Assembly: GCA_021298155.1 (NCBI GenBank)
Contig: JAJTEN010000018.1
Coordinates: forward strand, 1-38,971
Length of the DNA: 38,971 nt
Direction of reading: 5' to 3'
Origin: Sphingobacteriales bacterium
GTDB taxonomy: Bacteria > Bacteroidota > Bacteroidia > UKL13-3
Position numbers and translations under genes: made by a program. Shown piece by piece: positions 18,701 through 25,181 of the stretch. Below the pieces are notes generated by a model, which saw only the letters and a list, made by a program, of their open reading frames with translations, was not told the DNA's origin and made no database searches. Every line of letters starts with the position of its first letter. The first letter of the stretch is position 1.

Positions 18701-20134
18701 AATGGATTAGCTGATGAATTTTATCAACTTCATGCCTTTGATACATTTTCAGGCAGTTTTTTTATACAGTCTCTTTTACCACAAGATTCCGTTTTTATTA
18801 AAATGAGTGGTTTTTTTGCCGACAATAAAATTGGCACAATTAGTAGCATAAATAGCATAGGATCAGGATTTGCTGGTTTTAAGTGGATCCCAGGGTGCGA
18901 ATTTATTGGATCAGATACGATGACATTAAACATTCAAGTGAGAGATAATTCGTGTCCCTTTTTTAGGCAAGGTCTTAAACGAGTTAAGTTTATTGTATTA
19001 CCTGCAAAACAAGCACTAAACCCAATAATAAATTGCCCTAGAAAAGAATCTAAAGACAGTATTTTATTGGAATGGGGAACATTTAATCCGATGCCCCTTA
19101 CACAAGAATTATGGCTGATAAGATGGGTAAACAATGTGCCAACGCCAATTCAAACTTTTACCAATTTTAATGTAAACAACTACATAGATGTATACCCATA
19201 TGACGAAAAAAATAAAGTTTGCTATTCGTTTACAAGCAAAGACTTTTGCAAGATTTGGGGAGATACGAGTAAACCAGTGTGTATTCAGGGGATAGAAAAT
19301 CCCGCTCAAAATTTACTCATTTACACGGCTAGTGTAGTTGCAGATAAAGAAATAGAATTGCTGTGGCAAAAAGCTGAAGCCGATAGTTTTTGGCGCTATC
19401 AAATTTGGAAAAAAGAAGGCAGATTATCGAGCAAATTTGAACTTCTTGCTGATATTAAAAATGTTGAGGACACAATCTTTACAGATAAAAATGTAGATGT
19501 AGATAAAGATAGCTATTGTTATAAAATTATCCATGTAGATGTTTGTGGTAATAAAAGTGCGGTAAACAAAGAAGCTTGCACCATACTTTTAACGGGCAAT
19601 GCTGAACCATTCATGAATACCATGAATTGGATGCCTTACGATTATTGGGAGCAAGGCATAAATAGATATGAGGTATTAAAAACAGAGCCCTTTTTATATA
19701 CAGATCAACTATTTACCAGTAAAACTGAAAAACCTTTAATGGCTGCTGATAAACAACTAAATTATGACAATGGTTTATATCAATATACCGTATTGGCCTA
19801 TGAAAATATTTTCGGCAATAAACAAACCAGTCGATCAAACACCATAGACCTTATACAATTGCCTCTATTGCATGCCCCCAACGCCTATACTGAAAATGGA
19901 GATGGTTTAAATGATAGTTTTGCTACAGTTCCTGTGTTTGTAAAAGAATATCACATACAAATATTTAACAGATGGGGTGAACGTATTTTTGAAAGTAGAG
20001 ATAAGAAAGCAGGTTTTAACGGGCAATACCAGGGGAAAGATATTAAATCTGATGTTTACTTCTACATCATTAATTATTCAGGTTGGGATGGAAAGGCTAT
20101 GACGAAGAAGGGCAATTTTACCCTATTACGTTAA
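15770..20134 (+). CDS. Giant secreted T9SS type B cargo protein (DUF7948, SBBP repeats, Fn3-like, gliding CTD)
   Basis: A 1454-residue exported protein. The start is TTG, because an in-frame TAA lies two codons upstream and the next Met (residue 22) falls inside the signal peptide that ends near SMAGELPK. About 32-250 is a DUF7948 domain (IQFIENKGQWEQNIRFKAD). About 255-700 holds SBBP beta-propeller-like units such as FIAKFSSNGESLLFATFFGG and DLFVLKLNEFGNTLLGSTFIGG. About 760-1350 is built of repeated cadherin-like or Fn3-like modules with cysteines. The last 90 residues are a gliding-associated type B sorting domain: APNAYTENGDGLNDSF, IQIFNRWGERIFES, and a final LLR. It is probably an adhesin or surface protein. 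Confidence 0.88.
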   Translation: MKKATQHINLSLKPLLILISFMWINIAASMAGELPKTGIQFIENKGQWEQNIRFKADIPIGNLFIENNALTYLFVDKEATHRLQHGEKISKVSFQAVKVSFLGSNQNPEIIKDQKSETYYNYFIGNTTKWASNVNAFKKITLKNIYPYTNMEIISEGESIKINFVLLPGANPSAIQIKYEGANKLFIKNKQLHITSNLGELREDEPVSFQRVNEVQEQIATKFILKNNVVSFALNKYNPDLPIVIDPAVIFGTYMGSAADNFGFAASYDKSGNAYGTGTVYAANFPSTTGAFDVTFNGGNGDNGEYARDGFIAKFSSNGESLLFATFFGGTHNEQPHSVSISNKANGNNNIFIFGTTFSSDFPVTNNSFDNSYNGGADLFVLKLNEFGNTLLGSTFIGGSQDDGINGDANQSYLGQTHPLPYNYADWFRGEIILDNTDNVYISTCTKSLQNQGLPLINASQSIFGGGIQDAYIVKLNNALSTVLFSTYLGGPGDESAHSICINLLNEPIIAGGTTSNNLMFGTSSFPYKGGVDGFVGKYSSSGVKQRIIYTGTSAYDQTFFVQIDDNNNIYTMGQTAGNMPRDIGTYGTNNAKQFLEKYNSSLTTKLTATTFGKTGGTQPSLSPAAFLVDICGRVYISGWGGGTNQSYHNGLDNLFGMPITNDAFQKTTDGSDFYVMVLSPNFENLSYASFYGGGQSQEHVDGGTSHFDRSGIVYQAACAGCGGLNDFPTTPTAYSKTNPGKRAFNTNVGGCNLGMFKFDMRTYLLAPVLRDTLITIYAGKPLSYTFTATDAGGDKLTMTYSGSIFNLANNPATITTIQDIPGAISAELRWNSNCSDFGKDTLVVEIKITDSACPTSNEITAKIKIILLSDPIPPPYPECIKVINDTTLELKWTNGNPSSDFLNYQLLRKKDKEQFNLYDSISNQLNTLYFDTKASGLLDTNYCFQLFSLNSCRIAGDSSRIICSLPNKDTIGGVFFNGLADEFYQLHAFDTFSGSFFIQSLLPQDSVFIKMSGFFADNKIGTISSINSIGSGFAGFKWIPGCEFIGSDTMTLNIQVRDNSCPFFRQGLKRVKFIVLPAKQALNPIINCPRKESKDSILLEWGTFNPMPLTQELWLIRWVNNVPTPIQTFTNFNVNNYIDVYPYDEKNKVCYSFTSKDFCKIWGDTSKPVCIQGIENPAQNLLIYTASVVADKEIELLWQKAEADSFWRYQIWKKEGRLSSKFELLADIKNVEDTIFTDKNVDVDKDSYCYKIIHVDVCGNKSAVNKEACTILLTGNAEPFMNTMNWMPYDYWEQGINRYEVLKTEPFLYTDQLFTSKTEKPLMAADKQLNYDNGLYQYTVLAYENIFGNKQTSRSNTIDLIQLPLLHAPNAYTENGDGLNDSFATVPVFVKEYHIQIFNRWGERIFESRDKKAGFNGQYQGKDIKSDVYFYIINYSGWDGKAMTKKGNFTLLR

Positions 20135-20147
20135 TTCAAACCACGCA

Positions 20148-20729
20148 TTACTTTTTACCTTCCCAATTCAAAGTTTCTATTAATCGAAGCATATCTGCTT
20201 TTAAAAATTTTAATACAGGCGCAATTGAATCTTGATTGGTTCGAGTATTAAAATAGAGTGATCCCCTCAAAAAATGTTGTGTACTATCAGTCACATAAAA
20301 TTGAGCATTAGTAGCTGTGCTGCCATCTAATTCATAATATATTCCATGATAATTAGGCTTATTAATATAGTTTTCAATTATTTGATCGGCACGCATAACG
20401 TGTTTAAAAACCATTTCACGGGAGTCGTTTAAAAGCTTAAATAAATCAGCCCTATTTTTAATTGTTCGATAACTTAAATGTAAGGTAGCTCCAAAAGGTT
20501 TATAATAGATATTGTACCAACATTCTTCCGCGGCTGGATAAGGATCGGCTTTTACCATCCCATATTTGGGAAGTTCAAAACTATAATGGCAAGCATCCAA
20601 ATAAAATCTGTCATACTCCTTATTTGGGTAATCAATTCTTTGAAACCCCCTTGGTCTGGGTGTAGTTTGATTTTCTGATGAACAAGATACAAGAACAATA
20701 AAAGAAATTAGAATAGTAAAGCTGCGCAT
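20148..20729 (-). CDS. gldD: Gliding motility lipoprotein GldD
   Basis: A 193-residue lipoprotein essential for gliding and type IX secretion in related species. I start it at the ATG of MRSFTILISFIVLVSC, one base after the gldE stop; lipidation is predicted at Cys16. A TTG five codons upstream would lie inside gldE. Family sequence is clear: PRGFQRIDYPNKEYDRF, then WYNIYYKPFGATLHLSYR, and the C-terminal DSIAPVLKFLKADMLRLIETL. Its place directly after gldE is the conserved Bacteroidota order. Confidence 0.93.
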   Translation of the reverse strand: MRSFTILISFIVLVSCSSENQTTPRPRGFQRIDYPNKEYDRFYLDACHYSFELPKYGMVKADPYPAAEECWYNIYYKPFGATLHLSYRTIKNRADLFKLLNDSREMVFKHVMRADQIIENYINKPNYHGIYYELDGSTATNAQFYVTDSTQHFLRGSLYFNTRTNQDSIAPVLKFLKADMLRLIETLNWEGKK

Positions 20730-20730
20730 A

Positions 20731-22062
20731 TTACATTGGATCAAAACTAACTTTTACACGTTTTATTTTTCTTGAATCAACCGACTCAATGGTAAAGGTA
20801 TAGTTTTTAAACCGGATTTCCTGACCCAGTTTGGGTAAAAGTGAATTAATTTCCAACAACATTCCACCCAAAGTTTCAGCATCATTTCTGATTTCTTCAA
20901 AATCATTGACAGGAACATCCATATACTTGCACAAATCGTTGATTAGCATTTTACCTTCGAACACAAAAGTATGATCATTGATGCGGGTATATACATGTTC
21001 ATCTTCATCAAACTCATCTTGTATTTCACCAAATATCTCCTCCATGATATCCTCCATACTAACCAAACCACTTGTTCCTCCAAATTCATCTACAACAATG
21101 GCAATGTGCATACGTTTGGTTTGAAACTCCTTTAGTAAATCATCAATTTTTTTACTTTCAGGAACAAAATAGGCTGGTCGAACCAACTGATGCCAGCTAA
21201 AATGTACATTTTCATTTAAGAAGGGAAGTAAATCTTTGGTAAACAATACACCCTTAACATTATCGAGATTATCTTCGAAAACTGGAACCCTACTGTAACC
21301 AGAATCTATAATGTGTACCATGAGCTCATTAAAATCTATATTTTGATCTACACCTACGATATCTGGCCTTTGTCGCATTATCTGTTTCACGTTGGTATTA
21401 CCGAAGTTCACAACACTTTTAAGCATATTTTTTTCTTGCTTGGGAGCATCCTTCTCAGAAGTAATTTCAATGGCATGCGTGAGTTCATCTACAGACAAAA
21501 CATGGCCTTTTTTTGTGATACGCTTATCAATTAAAGAAGTACTTTGTTCAAGAACATAAACAAGAGGTTGAAACAATTTATAGCTGTAAAGTAAAGGCAC
21601 TGCAACTATTCTGGCAATTTTCACATTATTTTGAGTAGCATAAATTTTCGGAACAACTTCCCCAAATAAAACTATAACAAAAGTTACAATTACAACCTCA
21701 ATTAGAAAGCCCAATATTGGATAGGATTCAAAATTAAAGAGAAGTGCAAAAAACAATGTAGATAATAAAACAATAGCTATATTAACGAAAGTGTTGGCAA
21801 TAAGGATTGTGGCCAATAATTTTTTGGGGTATCTCATTAAAAAATGAACTGCATTAGCATTGGCGTTTTGGGCTTCAACCAAATACTCTAACTGCAATTT
21901 TGTAAGCGAGAATAATGCATTTTCCGCTCCTGAATATGCTGCGGAAAGAAAAACTAAAACAATTAAACTAATTAGATAAAATAAAATTCCTATTGAATCT
22001 GCAGTGCTAATTTCTGGATTAAATAGTTGTAATAATATATTACCGGGAGGAGGTTCGTCCAT
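20731..22062 (-). CDS. gldE: Gliding motility-associated protein GldE (CNNM/CorC-like, CBS domains)
   Basis: A 443-residue inner-membrane protein. About 20-180 is a DUF21/CNNM membrane domain with hydrophobic segments near 21-43, 84-106 and 113-134. About 215-335 is a pair of CBS domains (VKQIMRQRPDIVGVDQNIDFNELM; IVVDEFGGTSGLVSMEDIMEEI). The C-terminal 80 residues form a CorC_HlyC transporter-associated domain. It is related to magnesium and cobalt efflux proteins; in Flavobacterium it supports GldD in gliding. It is followed after one base by gldD and preceded by ssb and mutY. Confidence 0.93.
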   Translation of the reverse strand: MDEPPPGNILLQLFNPEISTADSIGILFYLISLIVLVFLSAAYSGAENALFSLTKLQLEYLVEAQNANANAVHFLMRYPKKLLATILIANTFVNIAIVLLSTLFFALLFNFESYPILGFLIEVVIVTFVIVLFGEVVPKIYATQNNVKIARIVAVPLLYSYKLFQPLVYVLEQSTSLIDKRITKKGHVLSVDELTHAIEITSEKDAPKQEKNMLKSVVNFGNTNVKQIMRQRPDIVGVDQNIDFNELMVHIIDSGYSRVPVFEDNLDNVKGVLFTKDLLPFLNENVHFSWHQLVRPAYFVPESKKIDDLLKEFQTKRMHIAIVVDEFGGTSGLVSMEDIMEEIFGEIQDEFDEDEHVYTRINDHTFVFEGKMLINDLCKYMDVPVNDFEEIRNDAETLGGMLLEINSLLPKLGQEIRFKNYTFTIESVDSRKIKRVKVSFDPM

Positions 22063-22087
22063 TGTTAATTTTAGTATGATTAAGAAG

Positions 22088-22121
22088 CAAAAATAAACAT
22101 AATGGAGTACAAATGAAACAA
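22088..22121 (-). promoter_or_regulatory. Candidate gldE promoter
   Basis: TATTTTTG on the minus strand (22095-22088), with TTG 23 bp further upstream (22121-22119). The spacing is slightly long. It lies in the 114-bp gap between ssb and gldE and predicts a leader of about 20 nt. Confidence 0.35.
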
Positions 22122-22176
22122 TTTAATGAAGGAATTTCTCCACTTTTAAACATCTTGACAGTTATTAAGCATACAC

Positions 22177-22542
22177 TTACTGCTTTTCTTCCTGACTTTT
22201 GTGTGTACCCAATAGTTGGATTTGATTGGCTTTAATAATTTTTCTTTGATGTTCTATGCCAGATTTATCTCGGTAATTTTCAGATTTAATTCTACCTTCT
22301 ACATAGACTTGAATTCCCTTACCAAATTTGCCAGAAATAGCCAATTGATCAATATTTCTAGCTAGATTATCCCATACTTCAATTTGATGCCATTCAGTTT
22401 CAATCTTTTTTTGACCGTCTTTTCCGGTAAAATATTCATTTGTAGCGATAGAAAAATGGGCCACCACCCTATTATTTTCGAGGTATTTTACTTTAGGATC
22501 TTGACCTAAATTTCCGATAAGCATTACTTTGTTCAACGACAT
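22177..22542 (-). CDS. ssb: Single-stranded DNA-binding protein without the acidic tail
   Basis: A 121-residue OB-fold protein with the SSB signature MSLNKVMLIGNLGQDPKVKY, then WHQIEVWDNLARN and VYVEGRIKSENYRD. It binds single-stranded DNA during replication and repair. The C-terminus is HKSQEEKQ rather than the acidic tip ending DDLPF that recruits partner proteins. I checked the other frames past the stop and found no displaced tail. It is therefore either a short paralogue or a tail-less version. It sits between mutY and gldE. Confidence 0.93.
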   Translation of the reverse strand: MSLNKVMLIGNLGQDPKVKYLENNRVVAHFSIATNEYFTGKDGQKKIETEWHQIEVWDNLARNIDQLAISGKFGKGIQVYVEGRIKSENYRDKSGIEHQRKIIKANQIQLLGTHKSQEEKQ

Positions 22543-22552
22543 ATTCTCATCA

Positions 22553-22560
22553 CAAATGTA
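22553..22560 (-). promoter_or_regulatory. Candidate -7 element for ssb
   Basis: TACATTTG on the minus strand, an exact TAnnTTTG 10 bp before the ssb start. There is no TTG at the proper spacing upstream. It lies just past the repaired mutY stop codon. Confidence 0.3.
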
Positions 22561-22572
22561 ATTGAATATTCT

Positions 22573-23624
22573 TTATTTTGGTTCAGCCAAGGCAATATCT
22601 AAATATATTTGTAATAACCTTGATACACCTAATTGCGGCAAATTGACCTTTTGAATCCAGGTTTCATCAAATTGTAAAAAGGGTTTTCTTTTGCAATGGA
22701 TAAGAAAAAATTGAGCATAGATATGTTGATGCGTTAATAGGTGCTTTTTTCAAAGACCATTTCAATTTCTTCATGAGAAGAAATCCATTTTTTGTCAATT
22801 GCCTGTTTGATCCTATCCGATGATTCCATTAACTCTTCAGATTCTATATACGGAAGATCGTATAAACCCTCCCAAATACCACCTTTTGGTCGGCGAAAAA
22901 CAGCAATTTGAGAATTGAATTGAAAATGAAAATAGGCAATATATCTATTTTTAGGTTTTACCTTTGCTAATTTAACTGGATATTGAACCTGTGTTCCTTG
23001 CATAAAAGCAAGGCAATTCGATTGAAGCGGACAATCTACACATGCTGGTTTTTTAGGTGTACAAATTAAGGCGCCTAATTCCATCATCGCTTGATTGTGA
23101 GTGGCCGGATTTTCTTTATTTAAAAATTCATTGGCTAATTCACTAAACAATTTTTTAGCAAAACCTGTATTTATGGGTTCAGAAATCAAATAAAAACGAG
23201 ACAAAACCCTAAAAACATTACCATCTAAAACAGCAATTGGCTCATTAAAGGCAAAGCTGGCGATGGCAGCGGCTGTATATGGACCAATTCCTTTAAGTTT
23301 GAGAAGATCTGAATAATTATCAGGAAATTTGCCCGCATGATTGGAAACAATATCTTGGGCCGATTTGAGCATATTTCTACCTCTGCTGTAATAGCCCAAT
23401 CCCTGCCAAAGTTTAAGAACCTCATCCTCTGGAGCACATGCGAGGAGCTCAATTTGTGGATATTTCTGTGAAAATTTTAAAAAATAAGGCAAACCCTGAT
23501 TAACCCGAGTTTGCTGTAAAATAATTTCGGAAAGCCATATTAGATAAGGGTTATGCGTCTTTCGCCAAGGTAAATCGCGCTTATTTGATTCATACCATAA
23601 ATGAAGACTTTGCTGGCTATTCAT
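22573..23624 (-). CDS. mutY: Adenine DNA glycosylase MutY, interrupted by a one-base frameshift
   Basis: MutY removes adenine opposite 8-oxoguanine. The N-terminal catalytic part is intact: Glu33 in LSEIILQQTRV, the helix-hairpin-helix GIGPYTAAAIASF, catalytic Asp134 in AVLDGNVFRV, and the iron-sulfur cysteines 188, 195, 198 and 204. As read, the frame stops at 22734 after VFEKSTY. The -1 frame continues KHLLTHQHIYAQFF and on to the end of the NUDIX-like 8-oxoG recognition domain, stopping at 22573-22575. Adding one A to the A6 run (22745-22750) gives a normal 350-residue protein. The start is the ATG of MNSQQSLHLWYE rather than a TTG four codons upstream. Confidence 0.92.
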
Positions 23625-23686
23625 ATCTTTTCGCAAGAAAAATGAAATATTTTATAAAAAAAACACCTTTTTTCAGTTCTAATGCA

Positions 23687-23694
23687 TACATTTG
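23687..23694 (+). promoter_or_regulatory. Candidate -7 element of the HU operon promoter
   Basis: TACATTTG, an exact TAnnTTTG. The -33 position is T-rich (CCTTTTTTC) but lacks a clean TTG. It predicts a leader of about 60 nt before the HU start. Confidence 0.38.
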
Positions 23695-23761
23695 CAACCC
23701 CTTACAAATGGGCTTGTAAAATAAAAAACAACAATATTCAATCATATAATACAGATTAACA

Positions 23762-24103
23762 ATGACTAAAGCAGAAATTATCCAGGAGATTTCACTAAAA
23801 ACAGGTGTAGAGAAAAATCAAGTTCAAGAGGTTGTAGAATCATTTTTTAAAGTGGTAAGAAACAACATGACAGAAGGAAAAAATGTTTACTTCCGTGGAT
23901 TTGGTTCATTTATCATTAAAAGACGTGCAAAGAAAATTGCGCGTAACATTTCTAAAAACACTGCCATGGTTATTGATGAGCATTACATCCCATCATTTAA
24001 GCCAGCTAAGACTTTTGTTGAGAAAATCAAGAAAAGCGAAATGGTTAAAGCTAATGCAGCTAAAAGAGAAGCTGAAGATAAATTAGCCTCAAAAGAAGCT
24101 TAA
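23762..24103 (+). CDS. HU/IHF-family DNA-binding protein
   Basis: A 113-residue nucleoid protein. MTKAEIIQEISLKTGVEKNQVQEVVESFF forms the dimerisation helices, GKNVYFRGFGSFIIKRRAKK the core, and ARNISKNTAMVIDEHYIPSFKPAK the DNA-binding arm and closing strand. A 20-residue Lys/Ala/Glu-rich tail (SEMVKANAAKREAEDKLASK) extends beyond a minimal HU. Its stop TAA overlaps the ATG of the TPR gene as TAATG, so translation is coupled. It is first in a probable HU, TPR, small-peptide transcript. Confidence 0.95.
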   Translation: MTKAEIIQEISLKTGVEKNQVQEVVESFFKVVRNNMTEGKNVYFRGFGSFIIKRRAKKIARNISKNTAMVIDEHYIPSFKPAKTFVEKIKKSEMVKANAAKREAEDKLASKEA

Positions 24104-24945
24104 TGCAATTTAACAAAGCTCAAATAATTATCATTGGCGTCCTTCTGGGATTAGTGGGTATTTTAGTTTATCTAAACTATAAATCTGCCACTCCAGATAT
24201 ATTGCCAGCACCGGCTACGGGAGTAAATACTGCTCCCCGTAGCTTTGATTTTGATGCATATTTGAGTTCGTTAAAAGATTCACTAGATGCTGAAACATGG
24301 GAATATGTTAAACTTCAAACAGAAGCGGCAAACCAGAGTGAAGCAAGAATCTATGAAATTGCCACAATTTCTAATACTTGGGATTCCCTTGGCTTTAAAT
24401 TAGCTGGAGCGCATTACTTTGCCAAAATGGCCAACAGGTTAAATGATGAAAATTCATGGTTTAACGCAGGAATGAAGTTTTACGATTTTGCAGCTACATG
24501 CCAAGATACAGCTATCCAAATATATGCAAGCAAAGAGGCAATAGTTGCATTTGAAAAAGTAATTGCTTTGAATGAAAACAACATTGAAGCAAAAAATGCA
24601 CTGGCAATATGTTACATCCAAAACGATTTAGACATCATGAAAGGTGTTCAACTCCTTAAAGATGTTACACGCAGAGACTCAAATAATGTAGACGCAAATT
24701 ACACATTAGGGATGTTATCGATGCGCAGCGGCCAATACGACAAAGCATGTGAAAGATTTAAAACACTCGTTCGTGTTCAGCCAATGTCGGCCGAGTTTCA
24801 TTATTATTTGGGAGAATCCTACAGTCAGTTAGGTAAAAAGATGGATGCAATAAAATCCTTTGAAACATTTAAAGGATTGGTTCCAGATGAAAAAGCAAAA
24901 AAAGATATAGAGTCAATTATTAATAACCTTAAAAATTCTAATTAA
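24103..24945 (+). CDS. Membrane-anchored TPR-repeat protein
   Basis: A 280-residue protein. One membrane segment (about 7-25, AQIIIIGVLLGLVGILVYL) anchors it, probably with the rest in the periplasm. Tetratricopeptide units fill the C-terminal half: AIVAFEKVIALNENNIEAKNALAICYIQ, VDANYTLGMLSMRSGQYDKACERFKTLVRVQP and AEFHYYLGESYSQLGKKMDAIKSFETFKGLVP each fall in the 34-residue pattern. The gene shares one base with HU and lies one base before the 29-residue peptide gene. The role is not known; TPR domains usually mediate protein contacts. Confidence 0.85.
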   Translation: MQFNKAQIIIIGVLLGLVGILVYLNYKSATPDILPAPATGVNTAPRSFDFDAYLSSLKDSLDAETWEYVKLQTEAANQSEARIYEIATISNTWDSLGFKLAGAHYFAKMANRLNDENSWFNAGMKFYDFAATCQDTAIQIYASKEAIVAFEKVIALNENNIEAKNALAICYIQNDLDIMKGVQLLKDVTRRDSNNVDANYTLGMLSMRSGQYDKACERFKTLVRVQPMSAEFHYYLGESYSQLGKKMDAIKSFETFKGLVPDEKAKKDIESIINNLKNSN

Positions 24946-24946
24946 A

Positions 24947-25036
24947 ATGCCAAGCGGTAAAAAAAGAAAGCGTCATAAGATCGCAACCCACAAACGCAAG
25001 AAACGTCTTCGTAAGAACAGACACAAAAAGAAGTAG
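24947..25036 (+). CDS. 29-residue Lys/Arg-rich peptide (AURKAIP1/COX24, mS38-like)
   Basis: The gene begins one base after the TPR stop and encodes a 29-residue peptide starting MPSGKKRKRHK and ending KNRHKKK. Seventeen residues are Lys or Arg and three are His. The pattern (KKRKRHK, then THKRKKRLRKNRHKKK) matches the very short Bacteroidota proteins labelled AURKAIP1/COX24 domain, related to the mitochondrial small-subunit protein mS38. A ribosome-associated role is inferred from that family. The gene has the usual A-rich start and sits upstream of RNase G, an order I regard as common in this phylum. Confidence 0.8.
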   Translation: MPSGKKRKRHKIATHKRKKRLRKNRHKKK

Positions 25037-25042
25037 TGTTTA

Positions 25043-25087
25043 AATAGAAAGAGAAGTAAGTTTAAGTTCCTTACTTCTTTTTCTATT
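25043..25087 (+). other. Long hairpin after the small-peptide gene
   Basis: AATAGAAAGAGAAGTAAG (25043-25060) pairs with CTTACTTCTTTTTCTATT (25070-25087), 18 bp with one wobble and a 9-nt loop. It could end the HU-TPR-peptide transcript or protect its 3' end. No separate T-run follows it, so ordinary intrinsic termination is uncertain. Confidence 0.75.
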
Positions 25088-25138
25088 ATAACTCAAATTA
25101 CTCATTAAGTTATTCTCATTTTCGCCCTCCCTCACATT

Positions 25139-25178
25139 GCGTTTAAAATATCCAATTTTAAACGCCTAATTTTTTTTT
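25139..25178 (+). terminator. Hairpin plus T9 directly before the RNase G start
   Basis: GCGTTTAAAAT (25139-25149), loop ATCCA, and ATTTTAAACGC (25155-25165) form a perfect 11-bp stem. CTAA and nine Ts (25170-25178) follow, then the GTG start at 25182. It looks like an intrinsic terminator or an attenuator. If it lies within the leader it would affect translation. Confidence 0.55.
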
Positions 25179-25181
25179 AAA

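Noticed and set aside
22745-22750. Programmed -1 frameshifting as the main explanation for the broken mutY
   Set aside because: The site allows a single tRNA-Lys to slip on AAA, but the zero-frame codons do not form the classical A-AAA-AAG arrangement, and no downstream stem is evident. An indel or sequencing error is more likely.
23225-23452. A 75-residue minus-strand frame inside mutY
   Set aside because: It is out of frame with intact glycosylase motifs and shows no domain; it does not account for the frameshift.
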